Notes: a model not told the origin generated them from the sequence alone. DNA of 36,077 nt from CALMEC01 sp964393105 (GCA_964393105.1 CAYMSM010000069.1:1-36077); one strand, 5' to 3'; shown: positions 15,619 through 24,349, counted from the first letter of the stretch. Program-made: numbers and translations.

Positions 15619-16056
15619 ATGGACGAGATCGGACCCGTCGACTACGCGGTGATCGCGTTCCCGGGCAACCAGTTCAACGGCAAGATCGCGCCCGCACTCG
15701 CCGACCTCATTGAGGCGGGTACGATTCGCCTCATCGACGCGGCGTTCGTCGGCAAGGACAGCAACGGCGAGGTGCTCGCGTTCGAGATCACGGAGCTCGC
15801 TCCGGACGTGCAGGAGGCGCTCGACGCGCTGAACATCGACGTGCAGGGGCTTTTCAACGACGAGGACCTCTTGGCCGCCGGCGAGGAGCTCGAGCCCAAC
15901 TCCTCGGCGGCACTCCTGGTCTGGGAGAATGTGTGGGCCCGTCAGGTCGCCCAGGCGATGCGCGACGCGGGTGGAGTTCTGGTCGCGTTCGAGCGGGTTC
16001 CGCACGACATTGTCCAGGCGGCGCGCGAGTGGGCGCTGGAAGAGGCCAATTCCTAA
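15619..16056 (+). CDS. DUF6325-like protein
   Basis: The 145-residue acidic protein has alternating beta/alpha structure: 'DYAVIAFPGNQF', 'ALADLIEAGTIRLIDAAFVG', 'SSAALLVWENVWARQVAQAM' and 'GGVLVAFERVPHDIVQAA'. This matches the DUF6325/DUF1269-like family, frequently encoded in actinobacteria immediately before a SHOCT protein, as here. A ferredoxin-like dimer is expected. Biochemical role unknown; the family is often linked to membrane or stress contexts. ATG with AAGGAG eight bases upstream. The SHOCT gene starts 29 bp after its stop and is almost certainly co-transcribed. Confidence 0.75.
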   Translation: MDEIGPVDYAVIAFPGNQFNGKIAPALADLIEAGTIRLIDAAFVGKDSNGEVLAFEITELAPDVQEALDALNIDVQGLFNDEDLLAAGEELEPNSSAALLVWENVWARQVAQAMRDAGGVLVAFERVPHDIVQAAREWALEEANS

Positions 16057-16085
16057 GTGGTCGCTAAGACAGAGAGGAGAGCGCA

Positions 16086-16370
16086 ATGAGAGGACGTAGA
16101 GGTCCGGGGCTGCTGATGACGGCGGCCGTGGTGGGCGGGGCGGCTCACATGGGTACGAAGAGTGCCCAGAGAGGTCAGGCCGCTGCACAGCAGGAGGCCG
16201 ACCAGAGCGCGCAGATCGCGGAGCTCCAGGCCCAGCAGGCTGCGGCCCCGGCCGCGCCCGCAGTGCCCGACGACGCCGCGGAGATTCAGAAGTACGCGGC
16301 GTTGATGGGTCAAGGCCTGATCACCGAGGAGGAGTTCGCCGCCAAGAAGAAGGCGATCCTCGGGATCTAG
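16086..16370 (+). CDS. Small SHOCT-domain protein
   Basis: The 94-residue protein has a hydrophobic stretch at about residues 8-21 ('GLLMTAAVVGGAAHMG'), a Gln/Ala-rich coiled-coil segment ('AAQQEADQSAQIAELQAQQA') and an Ala/Pro linker. The C-terminal SHOCT motif is 'GLITEEEFAAKKKAILG'. SHOCT is a short C-terminal oligomerisation motif. It is paired with the DUF6325-like gene, and the ribosome site is GGAGA. A GC hairpin just after the stop closes the operon. Confidence 0.8.
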   Translation: MRGRRGPGLLMTAAVVGGAAHMGTKSAQRGQAAAQQEADQSAQIAELQAQQAAAPAAPAVPDDAAEIQKYAALMGQGLITEEEFAAKKKAILGI

Positions 16371-16385
16371 AGACCAGATCGCGGG

Positions 16386-16412
16386 GGGGGGCGGTCGTTC
16401 CGGCCGCCCCCC
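16386..16412 (+). terminator. Strong GC hairpin after SHOCT gene
   Basis: Twelve base pairs (16386-16397 with 16401-16412, including one T-G wobble) close a TTC loop 15 bp after the SHOCT stop codon. No T-run follows. Stability and position support transcription termination. Confidence 0.7.
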
Positions 16413-16550
16413 GACTCCTGTGGTAGAAAGGCCGCTGAGGTCGTGCTCATGCTGCGCGAACAGGACAAGAGCCGTGCTCGGTGAGCAAACGCTGGTGCGC
16501 CCTCGATCGAACGCGAAGTGCGTTCGGTGGAAAAGGAGAGGTGCAGTCCG

Positions 16551-17447
16551 ATGAAGGTCCGCGTGGCGGTGGTGCAGGCGACGCCCGTCGTGCTCGACGG
16601 CCCGGCGTCGGTGGAGAAGGCCTGCGCGCTCGTCGCGGAGGCGGCGGCGGGTGGGGCGAGGCTCGTCGCGCTGCCCGAGGGCTTCGTCCCGATCATGCCC
16701 CGCTCATGTTGGGGGCATCACTACGGCCTGATCGTCTCCCCGCGCGCGGTCGAGCTGCACCGCCGGATCTGGGACAACGCGGTCGACGTGGGCGGACCGC
16801 TTGCCCTCGCCCTGGGCGATGCCGCGCGCCGGGCCGGGGTCTGGGTCGCGATCGGGGTCAACGAGCGTGAGGACGGCCGCCCCGGCACCCTCTGGAACAC
16901 GCTCCTGTGGTTCGCGCCCGATGGCCGGCTGGTCCGCCGTCATCGAAAGCTCGTGCCGACGATGCACGAGCGGATCTTCTGGGGCCAGGGCGCGGGCGAC
17001 GACCTGGGCGTCGTGCAGGCGGAGTTCGGCCGGCTCGGTGGGCTGATCTGCTGGGAGAACTTCATGCCCGCCGCCCGCCGTCACCTCCATCGGGAAGGGG
17101 TGGACTTCTATGCGGCACCCACCGCCGATGACCGCGACATCTGGGTGGCCGCGATGCGGACGTTCGCCTTCGAGGCGGGCGCGTTTGTCCTCTCGCCCGT
17201 GCAGTACCTGCGCACCGCGGACTTTCCCGAGGACTTCCCGCTGCGCGAAGAGCTCGCCGGCTGCCCCGAGGTCCACTTCACCGGTGGTAGCGTGATCTGC
17301 GACCCCTGGGGCAACCTCCTGGCCGGGCCCGTGCACGGCCGCGAGGAGATCCTGTATGCCGACTGCGACCTCGACCTGATCCTGGCCGCCCGGCGGGTGC
17401 TCGACACCGCCGGCCACTACGACCGACCCGACCTGAGCCCGCTCTAG
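16551..17447 (+). CDS. Nitrilase (C-N hydrolase superfamily, nitrilase branch)
   Basis: The 298-residue enzyme has the full catalytic set: E43 in 'LVALPEGF', K133 in 'RRHRKLVPT', the second Glu E140 and nucleophile C167 in 'GGLICWENFMP'. The 'CWEN' context is characteristic of true nitrilases and cyanide hydratases, in contrast to amidases. It would hydrolyse a nitrile to acid plus ammonia through a Cys thioimidate. It is slightly shorter than typical plant and bacterial nitrilases (320-350). The ATG at 16551 has GGAGAGG upstream with long spacing. It is a single gene; the livK gene follows after 234 bp. Confidence 0.85.
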   Translation: MKVRVAVVQATPVVLDGPASVEKACALVAEAAAGGARLVALPEGFVPIMPRSCWGHHYGLIVSPRAVELHRRIWDNAVDVGGPLALALGDAARRAGVWVAIGVNEREDGRPGTLWNTLLWFAPDGRLVRRHRKLVPTMHERIFWGQGAGDDLGVVQAEFGRLGGLICWENFMPAARRHLHREGVDFYAAPTADDRDIWVAAMRTFAFEAGAFVLSPVQYLRTADFPEDFPLREELAGCPEVHFTGGSVICDPWGNLLAGPVHGREEILYADCDLDLILAARRVLDTAGHYDRPDLSPL

Positions 17448-17579
17448 TGTCCCGCGTCGGAAGCTTCAGTGCAGTCTGGCGGCTGGGTCGTGTTCGCGCT
17501 GGGCGCCCGACGGAGTTGAGCATGACCTGGAGGGCGATCGGTGGCAGCAGCAGCAGCCACGGAGAGCGCACCCGAGGCC

Positions 17580-17608
17580 TTACAGTCGGGCGAGGCGACG
17601 GATAGGCT
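17580..17608 (+). promoter_or_regulatory. Candidate livK promoter
   Basis: TTACAG (17580-17585) and TAGGCT (17603-17608) are separated by exactly 17 bp, a sigma-70-like layout, and predict a start near 17615. This leaves a leader of about 65 nt before the livK ATG. Confidence 0.5.
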
Positions 17609-17619
17609 GCCCCTCAATC

Positions 17620-17671
17620 GGGGTTCCGCCGAACGCGGGCACATCCGCGGGAACCCCTCAACGCGTTGAGG
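17620..17671 (+). promoter_or_regulatory. Structured livK leader with overlapping hairpins
   Basis: GGGGTTCC (17620-17627) pairs with GGAACCCC (17650-17657), enclosing a smaller CGCGG/CCGCG hairpin (17634-17649). A perfect 16-bp palindrome CCTCAACGCGTTGAGG (17656-17671) follows; it shares bases with the outer stem and its last GAGG runs into the ribosome site. The two folds are partly exclusive, so a role in translation or attenuation control is plausible. Confidence 0.4.
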
Positions 17672-17681
17672 AGGAGGGGGA

Positions 17682-18950
17682 ATGAAACGATCCAGATGGC
17701 CGGCGGCTGCCGCTCTCGCGGCGGTTCTGACGCTCGGCATCGTTGCGGCGGGCTGTGGGGACGACGACGCCGGCAGTGGCGGCGGTGACGTGGGAGCCCT
17801 GAAGTTGGGAATACTGGTGCCCCTGACCGGCGCGCTCGCCGACTTCGGCGGGCCGGCCCAGAAGGCCGGCGAGCTTGGCGTTGCCGAGCTCAACAAGGCA
17901 GCAAAGGCCTCGGGTGTCAGCCTCGACGTGACGAGCGTTGCAGCCGACACCGAGACCGACGCCCGACCGGCCCAGGAGGCGGCCACCAAGGTGGTCGAAT
18001 CCGACGGCGCGAAGTGCCTCGCCGGCCCGATGGCCAGCAGCGAGGTCATCTCGGTGGCCCAGAACGTCACGATAGACGCGGGCATCCCGATCATCAGCCC
18101 CTCCTCCACGGCGTCGAGCGTTCGGGCCGAGGTCACGGACAACGGCACGGTCTTCCGGGTGCCGCCGCCCGACTCGCTGCAGGGACCGGTGCTCGCGCAG
18201 CTGATCTACGACGAGACCAAGGGTGGCAAGGTCAACATCGCGGGCCAGAACGACGCGTACGGTACCGGGCTCAGCAAGGACTTCACCGCCGCCTATGAGA
18301 AGCTGGGCGGAACCGTCGGCGCCAGCGTGACCTTCAACGTCGACGCGGCGAGCTACGACGCCGAGGCGCGCCAGATCACCGGCGGCGACCCGGCCGTCGT
18401 CGCGATCTTCACCTTCCCCGAGACGTGGGCCAAGCTCGGCCCCGCGCTCGCGCGATCCGGCAGCTTCGATCCGAAGACGACCTGGGGCACCGACGGCCTT
18501 CGATCCAAGGACCTGCCGAAGAACTCCGGTACGGCAACCACGGAGGGCATGCGCGGCACAGCCCCCACCGACAAGGGCAACACGCTGGCGCCCCAGTTCC
18601 AGGCGCTGTGGGATGCCAGTAACCTCGGCACCCGGCAGACCTTCGACGTGCAGATGTTCGACGCCGCGGTGCTGTGCGGTCTCGCGGCCGTCGCGGCAGG
18701 ATCGAGCGCTCCGGCGGACATCGCCGCAAAGGTGCGCGAGGTCTCCGGGCCTCCGGGCACGACGTACACGTTCGAGCAGCTGGGAGACGCGCTCACCGCG
18801 CTGAAGGCCGGCGAGGACATCGACTACACGGGCGCCTCGGGCCCCATCGACCTGGCCGAGAACGGCGACCCGGGTGTCGGCGACTACCTCATCTGGGAGT
18901 ACAAGGGCGGCAAGCTCGTGGACGGCACGGAGATCCTCAAGGCAGGGTAG
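17682..18950 (+). CDS. livK: Branched-chain amino-acid ABC transporter substrate-binding lipoprotein
   Basis: The 422-residue lipoprotein has its lipobox at 'IVAAGC' (C25), followed by an acidic Gly/Ser linker. The Peripla_BP_6 fold begins at 'KLGILVPLTGALADFGGPAQ', and 'IPIISPSSTASSV' is the usual ligand-cleft segment of the LivJ/LivK family. It binds leucine-type amino acids or related solutes for import by the LivFGMH complex, encoded convergently just downstream. A very strong purine-rich ribosome site (GAGGAGGAGGGGG) precedes the ATG. The stop is only 9 bp from the livF stop on the opposite strand. Confidence 0.87.
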   Translation: MKRSRWPAAAALAAVLTLGIVAAGCGDDDAGSGGGDVGALKLGILVPLTGALADFGGPAQKAGELGVAELNKAAKASGVSLDVTSVAADTETDARPAQEAATKVVESDGAKCLAGPMASSEVISVAQNVTIDAGIPIISPSSTASSVRAEVTDNGTVFRVPPPDSLQGPVLAQLIYDETKGGKVNIAGQNDAYGTGLSKDFTAAYEKLGGTVGASVTFNVDAASYDAEARQITGGDPAVVAIFTFPETWAKLGPALARSGSFDPKTTWGTDGLRSKDLPKNSGTATTEGMRGTAPTDKGNTLAPQFQALWDASNLGTRQTFDVQMFDAAVLCGLAAVAAGSSAPADIAAKVREVSGPPGTTYTFEQLGDALTALKAGEDIDYTGASGPIDLAENGDPGVGDYLIWEYKGGKLVDGTEILKAG

Positions 18951-18959
18951 GTCTCGGCG

Positions 18960-19793
18960 TCATCCGCTCACGGGGGCGTCGCCATGCGGCGCCCCCGGGG
19001 GCTCGTCGTCCGACGTCTCGAGCGAGGTGCCGCCGAGGTACAACTCGGCCACCTTGGGGTCGTCGAGCAGCTCCCGGCCGGTCCCCGTGTAGCGGTTCTG
19101 GCCGCCCTCCAGCACGTAGCCGCGATCGGCGAACGCCAGCGCCCGGCGAGCGTTCTGCTCGATCATCACGATCGTGATGCCTGCACGGTTGATCTCGCCG
19201 CAGGTGTCGAACACCTCCCCCACGATCTGGGGCGCCAGCCCAGCGGAGGGCTCGTCGAGGAGCAGCACCGCCGGCTCGGGCATGAGCGCGCGGGCCATCG
19301 CGAGCATCTGGCGCTCACCGCCCGACATCGTCCCCGCACGCTGGCGGGCGCGCTCCGCCAGTCGCGGGAAGAGCGCGTACATGTCGTCGAGGCGCCGCCT
19401 CAGCGCCGCCCGCCTGAGCACGCCGCCGATCTCGAGGTTCTCGTGCACGGTCAGCGTGGTGAAGACGTTCGCCACCTGCGGCACGTAGCTCATCCCCTGG
19501 GCCGTGATGCGGTGGGGCGGCGCGCCGGTGACGTCGTGATCGCGCAGTGTCACCCTGCCCTCGCGCAACGCGACGAGGCCGAACATCGCCTTGATGAGGG
19601 TCGACTTCCCCGCCCCGTTCGGCCCGACCACGACCACCATCTCGCCCTCCCGCGCCTCGAGTGAGCAGCCCCGCAGGATGTCGACCTCGGGCACGTAGCC
19701 ACCGACGAGACCATCCGCGGAGAGCAGGAGCTCGCGACCTTCGGGGCCGCCGGCCGTCGCCGCGGCCGCGGGTGGCACGCCCGGCTCGGTCAT
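18960..19793 (-). CDS. livF: Branched-chain amino-acid ABC transporter ATP-binding protein
   Basis: The 277-residue ABC ATPase has Walker A 'GPNGAGKST' (57-65), signature 'MSGGERQMLAMARAL' and Walker B 'VLLLDEPSAGLAP', with the Pro/Glu-rich signature context of LivF. It has a nonconserved Ala/Pro-rich N-terminal extension and a C-terminal tail that is Asp/Pro-rich. The ATG overlaps the livG stop (ATGA), so it is the last gene of livHMGF. Confidence 0.9.
   Translation of the reverse strand: MTEPGVPPAAAATAGGPEGRELLLSADGLVGGYVPEVDILRGCSLEAREGEMVVVVGPNGAGKSTLIKAMFGLVALREGRVTLRDHDVTGAPPHRITAQGMSYVPQVANVFTTLTVHENLEIGGVLRRAALRRRLDDMYALFPRLAERARQRAGTMSGGERQMLAMARALMPEPAVLLLDEPSAGLAPQIVGEVFDTCGEINRAGITIVMIEQNARRALAFADRGYVLEGGQNRYTGTGRELLDDPKVAELYLGGTSLETSDDEPPGAPHGDAPVSG
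18971..18997. terminator. Hairpin inside livF 3' end, likely shared terminator
   Basis: CGGGGGCG (18971-18978) pairs with CGCCCCCG (18990-18997). It lies 20 bp past the livK stop and within the last codons of livF. As the two genes converge with a 9-bp gap, this is the only candidate for ending livK transcripts. Confidence 0.4.
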
Positions 19794-20566
19794 GCGCTCA
19801 CCGTCTCGGTCCCGAGGTAGGCGTCCACGACGCGCGGATCGGCGCGCACGAGCTCGGGAGCGCCGTGCGCGATGACCCGCCCCTCCGACATCACCACCAC
19901 CTCGTCCGAGACCCCCATCACGACGTCCATGTCGTGCTCGACGAAGAGGACGGTCAGGCCCTCCCGGTCCCGGAGCTCGTCGAGATACGTCAACAGGCGC
20001 CGGCCGAGCGTCGGGTTGACGCCGGCCATGGGCTCGTCCAGCATCACCATCCGCGGCTCCGCCATGAGCGCCCGGGCCAGCTCGAGCAGCTTTCGCTGTC
20101 CGCCGGACAGCGTCGCGGCGTAGTCGCCGGCCTTCTCCGCCAGCCCCACCTGATCGAGCATCGCGATCGCGCGCTCACGCACCTCGCGCTCGCGTCGACG
20201 GCTTCTCCCCGGACGAAACACCGCCTGGACGAGCTTCTCGCCCGGCTGGTCCCGTGCCGCGATGACCACGTTGTCGAGGACCTTCATCTTGCCGAAGACC
20301 CGGGTGAGCTGGAAGGTTCGCACCAGGCCGCGCCGGGCGATCTCGTGCGGCGCCCGCCCCGCGATCTCCTCGCCGTCGAACCGGATCGTCCCCGCGTCGG
20401 GGGCGACGAACCCGCTGATGACGTTGAAGAGCGTCGTTTTGCCCGCGCCGTTCGGTCCGATGAGCGCGGTCACGGTGCCCGGCCGCACGCAGAAGCTGGC
20501 GCCGTCGACTGCGCGCAGCCCGCCGAAGCGTCGCTCGACGCCCTCCACCACCAGAAGCGGCGTCAT
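19790..20566 (-). CDS. livG: Branched-chain amino-acid ABC transporter ATP-binding protein
   Basis: The 258-residue ATPase has Walker A 'GPNGAGKTT', signature 'LSGGQRKLLELARAL' and Walker B 'VMLDEPMAGVNP'. The D-loop 'MAGVNP' and the C-terminal 'VVDAYLG' are LivG marks. It pairs with LivF to power the LivHM channel. It starts 4 bp after the livM stop and ends in an ATGA overlap with livF. Confidence 0.9.
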   Translation of the reverse strand: MTPLLVVEGVERRFGGLRAVDGASFCVRPGTVTALIGPNGAGKTTLFNVISGFVAPDAGTIRFDGEEIAGRAPHEIARRGLVRTFQLTRVFGKMKVLDNVVIAARDQPGEKLVQAVFRPGRSRRREREVRERAIAMLDQVGLAEKAGDYAATLSGGQRKLLELARALMAEPRMVMLDEPMAGVNPTLGRRLLTYLDELRDREGLTVLFVEHDMDVVMGVSDEVVVMSEGRVIAHGAPELVRADPRVVDAYLGTETVSA

Positions 20567-20570
20567 CGGA

Positions 20571-21512
20571 TCAGGAGTCGAGATACAGCTCCTCCTTCTT
20601 GCCGAAGAGGCCCTGCGGCCGGAACGCCATGACCGCCATGATGACGAGCCCGACGACCACGAAGCGCAGCGCCGCGACCTTCTCGGCGTCGATCGGGAAG
20701 TCCAGCAGGCGCGGCCCGGAGATGACGATCGCGATCGCGATCGACCCCACGAGGACGCCGAGATAGCTGCCGATGCCGCCCAGGATCAGGATGGCGAAGC
20801 CGATGAACGTGACGTTGGAGAGGAAGTCCCCGGGGAAGAGCGAGGTCGAGGCGAACGTGAACATCACGCCCGACACCGCCCCGATGGCCCCGCCCAGGGC
20901 GAGGGCCTGCAGCTTGTAGGAGAAGACGGGCTTCCCCACCGCCGCCGCCGCCTCCTCGTTCTCGCGCACCGCGCGCAGCACGCGTCCCCAGGGGGTACGG
21001 GTCGCGAGGACGAGCAGGAGCCCGATGACCACCGCCACGAGCCAGGTGAGGGCCAAGAGCGGCACTCGCCGGTCGAGATCGACCCCGAGCGTGTCCGAGA
21101 AGAAGGAGAGGACGTCGCGATTGAAGTCACGCCACGGCCCGCTCGCGTTGATGAGCCCCTGGGGTCCCCCGGTCGCGCCATCCTCGTTGAGGACCACGAA
21201 CCGCAGGATCTCGGCGGCGGCGATGGTCGTGATCGCGAAGTAGTCGCCGCGCAGGCGCAGGGTGGGGATGCCGAGCAGCACGCCGAACAGCGCACCAAGA
21301 AGGATCGCGACGGGGATCGCGAGCCAGATGGTGACGCCGTTCGTCACCATGAGGCCCATGCTGTACGCGCCGACGAGCATGAACGCCACGTGGCCGATGT
21401 TGACGAGCCCCGCCTCGCCCACCTGTACCTGCAGGCCCAGCACGAAGATCGCGTTGACCCCCGCGAACGTGAGCACCAGGTACCAGAAGCCGATGGCGAG
21501 CAGGGCGTCCAT
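20571..21512 (-). CDS. livM: Branched-chain amino-acid ABC transporter permease
   Basis: The 313-residue membrane protein has eight or more helices. Typical LivM motifs are 'GEAGLVNIGHVAFMLVGAYS', 'LRLRGDYFAITTIAAAEILR' and 'FIGFAILILGGIGSYLGVLV', the last being next to the ATPase-coupling loop. The C-terminus 'FRPQGLFGKKEE' is the standard family ending. It lies between livH (13 bp gap) and livG (4 bp gap) on the minus strand. Confidence 0.9.
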   Translation of the reverse strand: MDALLAIGFWYLVLTFAGVNAIFVLGLQVQVGEAGLVNIGHVAFMLVGAYSMGLMVTNGVTIWLAIPVAILLGALFGVLLGIPTLRLRGDYFAITTIAAAEILRFVVLNEDGATGGPQGLINASGPWRDFNRDVLSFFSDTLGVDLDRRVPLLALTWLVAVVIGLLLVLATRTPWGRVLRAVRENEEAAAAVGKPVFSYKLQALALGGAIGAVSGVMFTFASTSLFPGDFLSNVTFIGFAILILGGIGSYLGVLVGSIAIAIVISGPRLLDFPIDAEKVAALRFVVVGLVIMAVMAFRPQGLFGKKEELYLDS

Positions 21513-21525
21513 CAGGTCGTCCTGA

Positions 21526-22410
21526 TCATGCGGCGCGTACCGCCTGCCCGAAGATGCCCTGGGGGCGGATGAGGAGCGCCAGGATGAGGATCGCGAAGCC
21601 GACGGTCTCCTTGTACTCCACCGGGACGAGGCCGCCGATGGTGGACCACTCCTGAACCAGGCCGATCAAGAGACCCCCGGCGAGCGCGCCGTAGGCGTTG
21701 CCGATGCCGCCGACGATGACGGCCGCGAACACCGACAGCAGGAGCACGAAGCCGGTGTCGGGCGTGAGGAGCGACTGGTAGATCGCGGCCGCGACGCCCG
21801 CGAGTCCGGCGAGGCCCCCGGCGAGGAGCCACGTCACGGCGATGACCCGGCCGGTGTCGACGCCCGACACCTCCGCCAGGTCGAAGTTGTCGGAGAGGGC
21901 GCGCATCGACTTGCCGAGCATCGTCGTCTTCAGGAGGATCGCGACGAGGACGAGAATCGTCCCGGCCCCGACCATGACGATGAGCTGCACGTAGCTGATC
22001 GTGAGGTCGCCGGGGTTGAACGCCTTGGTCGCGTCGACGTCCAGCTTCCGGAGCTGTCCGGTCCACTGGAACTGGATCATGTACCGGATCACGAAGGCGA
22101 ACCCCAGCGAGAGGAGCAGGAGCTGCAGCATCCCCGCGCCGCGTCGTCGCATCGGGCGCCAGATGGCGTACTCCGAGCCCAGCCCGAGCAATGCCACGGC
22201 CGCGATCGCGGCCAGGATCGCCAGCCCGATATTGACTCCCGCGCTCACGCTCACCGCGAACGCCACGTACGCGCCCAGCGTCATGAAGTCCCCCTGGGCG
22301 AAGTTCACGAGCTTCAGGATCCCGTAGACGAGCGTCAGGCCGATCGCTGAGAGAGCGTAGATGGACCCAATGGAGAGACCGTCGATCGTCGTCTGGAGTA
22401 GCTCGGTCAT
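21526..22410 (-). CDS. livH: Branched-chain amino-acid ABC transporter permease
   Basis: The 294-residue permease has 'GLSIGSIYALSAIGLTLVYG' and 'VNFAQGDFMTLGAYVAF' at the N-terminus, both LivH signatures. The coupling region is 'FAAVIVGGIGNAYGALAGG' and the C-terminus is 'ALLIRPQGIFGQ'. As first gene of livHMGF it should carry the promoter in the 170-bp gap upstream (22411-22580). There a TAGGTT -10-like box lies about 30 bp before the ATG, without a clear -35. Confidence 0.9.
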   Translation of the reverse strand: MTELLQTTIDGLSIGSIYALSAIGLTLVYGILKLVNFAQGDFMTLGAYVAFAVSVSAGVNIGLAILAAIAAVALLGLGSEYAIWRPMRRRGAGMLQLLLLSLGFAFVIRYMIQFQWTGQLRKLDVDATKAFNPGDLTISYVQLIVMVGAGTILVLVAILLKTTMLGKSMRALSDNFDLAEVSGVDTGRVIAVTWLLAGGLAGLAGVAAAIYQSLLTPDTGFVLLLSVFAAVIVGGIGNAYGALAGGLLIGLVQEWSTIGGLVPVEYKETVGFAILILALLIRPQGIFGQAVRAA

Positions 22411-22580
22411 CCTGCCTCGCGAGTGGATGAACGGGAACCTATCCGACGGTTTCGCCGGGCGTGCACGATTTGCGGCCGGCGGCTGAAGTGCCTCCGCCGA
22501 AGCAGCCCCCCGATGAGGCTCGGCCGTTCGGCGGTACCGGCGTTCACCCCCTCCGTCGTTGAGCAGCGTTGCCAGGCCGC

Positions 22581-23345
22581 TCAGAGGATCTTCGAGAGGA
22601 ACTGCTTCGTCCGTTCCTCTCGCGGCGCCCCGAAGAACTCATCCGGCGGCCCCTCCTCGATGATCCGCCCCTCGTCCATCATCACGACGCGGTCTGCCGT
22701 CTCGCGCGCGAAGCCCATCTCGTGGGTCACCACGATCATCGTCATGCCGTCCTTCGCGAGCCGGCCCATGACGTCGACCACCTCGCCGACAAGCTCCGGA
22801 TCGAGGGCGGAGGTGGGCTCGTCGAACAGCATCAGCTTCGGCTCCATCGCGAGGGCCCGGGCGATCGCCACCCGTTGCTGCTGGCCGCCGGAGAGCTGCG
22901 ACGGGTACGTGTCGAGCTTGTCCGTGAGCCCGACCCGCTCGAGGAGGTCCTTCCCGCGCCCGGCGGCCTCGGTCCTCGGCGTCTTCTTCACGCTGATCGG
23001 CGCCTCGATCACGTTCTCCAGCGCGGTCATGTGCGCGAAGAGGTTGAACCGCTGGAAGACCATCCCGATCTCCGCGCGCTTCCGGCAGACCTCAGCCTCG
23101 CTCAGCTCGTAGAGCCTGTCGTCCGCCTGGCGATAGCCGACCAGCCCGCCGTCGACCCAGAGCCGGCCGGCGTCGATCTTCTCGAGGTGGTTGACGCAAC
23201 GCAGAAACGTCGACTTGCCGGAACCCGACGGTCCGAGCATGCACACCACTTCGCCCGGCTGCACCTCCAGCGACACCCCCTTCAGGACCTCGAGGCGGCC
23301 GAAGCGCTTGTGGACCTCCTCCGCTCTCAGCATCGGGACGCTCAT
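22581..23345 (-). CDS. Polar amino-acid ABC transporter ATP-binding protein (GlnQ-like)
   Basis: The 254-residue ATPase has Walker A 'GPSGSGKST', signature 'LSGGQQQRVAIARAL' and Walker B 'LMLFDEPTSALDPELV'. 'VVTHEMGFARETADRVVMMD' is the characteristic switch region of the polar amino-acid (GlnQ/HisP/ArtP) subfamily. An insertion between Walker A and the Q-loop ('VGYRQADDRLYELSEAEV') is like that of the HisP-type members. It overlaps the permease stop by ATGA. It would energise uptake of the amino acid captured by the lipoprotein two genes upstream. Confidence 0.9.
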   Translation of the reverse strand: MSVPMLRAEEVHKRFGRLEVLKGVSLEVQPGEVVCMLGPSGSGKSTFLRCVNHLEKIDAGRLWVDGGLVGYRQADDRLYELSEAEVCRKRAEIGMVFQRFNLFAHMTALENVIEAPISVKKTPRTEAAGRGKDLLERVGLTDKLDTYPSQLSGGQQQRVAIARALAMEPKLMLFDEPTSALDPELVGEVVDVMGRLAKDGMTMIVVTHEMGFARETADRVVMMDEGRIIEEGPPDEFFGAPREERTKQFLSKIL

Positions 23346-24304
23346 CGTCGCTCGCCGGATGTCGCCGACTCGTCGACGGTTGCGTGCCGGAACGAGAAGA
23401 GGTTCCGGCGAAGCCGGTGGATCGGCGTCTCGGGCAGCTCGCGGGACCCGCCCCGGCCGAAGCGGCGCTCGACGTAGTACTGCCCGATCGACAGCACGGT
23501 GGTGACGATCAGGTACCAGATGCTCGCCACGATGAGGAGCGGGATCGTCCGGAAGTTCACCGCGTAGATGAGCTGCACCGAGTAGAGCAGCTCGGTGGTC
23601 GCGATGACGCTGACCAGGGAGGTCGTCTTCAGCATCGAGATCGTCTCGTTCCCCGTCGGCGGGATGATGACCCGCATCGCCTGCGGCAGCACGATCCGGC
23701 GCATCGTCTGCAGGCGGGTCATCCCCAGGCTCTTCGCCGCCTCACTCTGGCCCTCCTCGACGGAGATGATGCCCGCCCGCACGATCTCCGCCATGTAGGC
23801 GCCCTCGTTGAGCCCGAGGGCCAGCAGGGCGGCGACGAACGGCGTGATCACCGAGTTCGCGCTGAAGTCGGTGAGCTCCGGCCCGAACGGGATGCCCACC
23901 GACAGGCGCGGGTAGAGCGCGGAGATGTTGCTCCAGAAGAGGATCTGGACCAGTACCGGTGTGCCGCGGAAAAACCAGATGTAGAGCCAGCTCGCGCTGG
24001 ACACGAGCGGGTTCGGGGAGAGGCGCATCACGGCGAGCACGACCCCGAGCACGATGCCGATCGCCATCGAGACGACCGTCAGCTCGAGTGTCACGACGAG
24101 GCCGTCGAGCACCCGGCCGGACAGGAAGTAATCCCCGACGATGCCCCACTCGAAGCGCTGGTTCGTCGCGATCGACGCGCCGAGGGCGGCGGCGAGGAGC
24201 AGGACGATCGCCGCCGCCAGCCAGCGGCCCCGGTGGCGAAGCGGCACGGCCGTGATCCTGTCGGGCGGGACGGGCGGCGGGGCGATCCCGGAGGTCGCCG
24301 TCAC
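23342..24304 (-). CDS. Polar amino-acid ABC transporter permease (GlnP/HisM-like)
   Basis: The 320-residue permease has an extra N-terminal helix (about residues 29-46). The core is 'GLVVTLELTVVSMAIGIVLG', followed by the 'WLYIWFFRGTPVLVQILFW' motif of His/Glu/Gln/Arg/opine permeases. The EAA loop is 'EAAKSLGMTRLQTMRRIVLP'. A single permease suggests a homodimeric channel. The start is GTG 24302-24304, because an in-frame TAA lies 14 codons upstream. That TAA belongs to the target duplication of the 162-bp element, so the gene probably once followed the lipoprotein gene at about 42 bp. Confidence 0.87.
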   Translation of the reverse strand: MTATSGIAPPPVPPDRITAVPLRHRGRWLAAAIVLLLAAALGASIATNQRFEWGIVGDYFLSGRVLDGLVVTLELTVVSMAIGIVLGVVLAVMRLSPNPLVSSASWLYIWFFRGTPVLVQILFWSNISALYPRLSVGIPFGPELTDFSANSVITPFVAALLALGLNEGAYMAEIVRAGIISVEEGQSEAAKSLGMTRLQTMRRIVLPQAMRVIIPPTGNETISMLKTTSLVSVIATTELLYSVQLIYAVNFRTIPLLIVASIWYLIVTTVLSIGQYYVERRFGRGGSRELPETPIHRLRRNLFSFRHATVDESATSGERR

Positions 24305-24349
24305 GGGCTCGGTGGGATCGCTGCCGCCGACTCCCGCCTTCTGCGGTTA

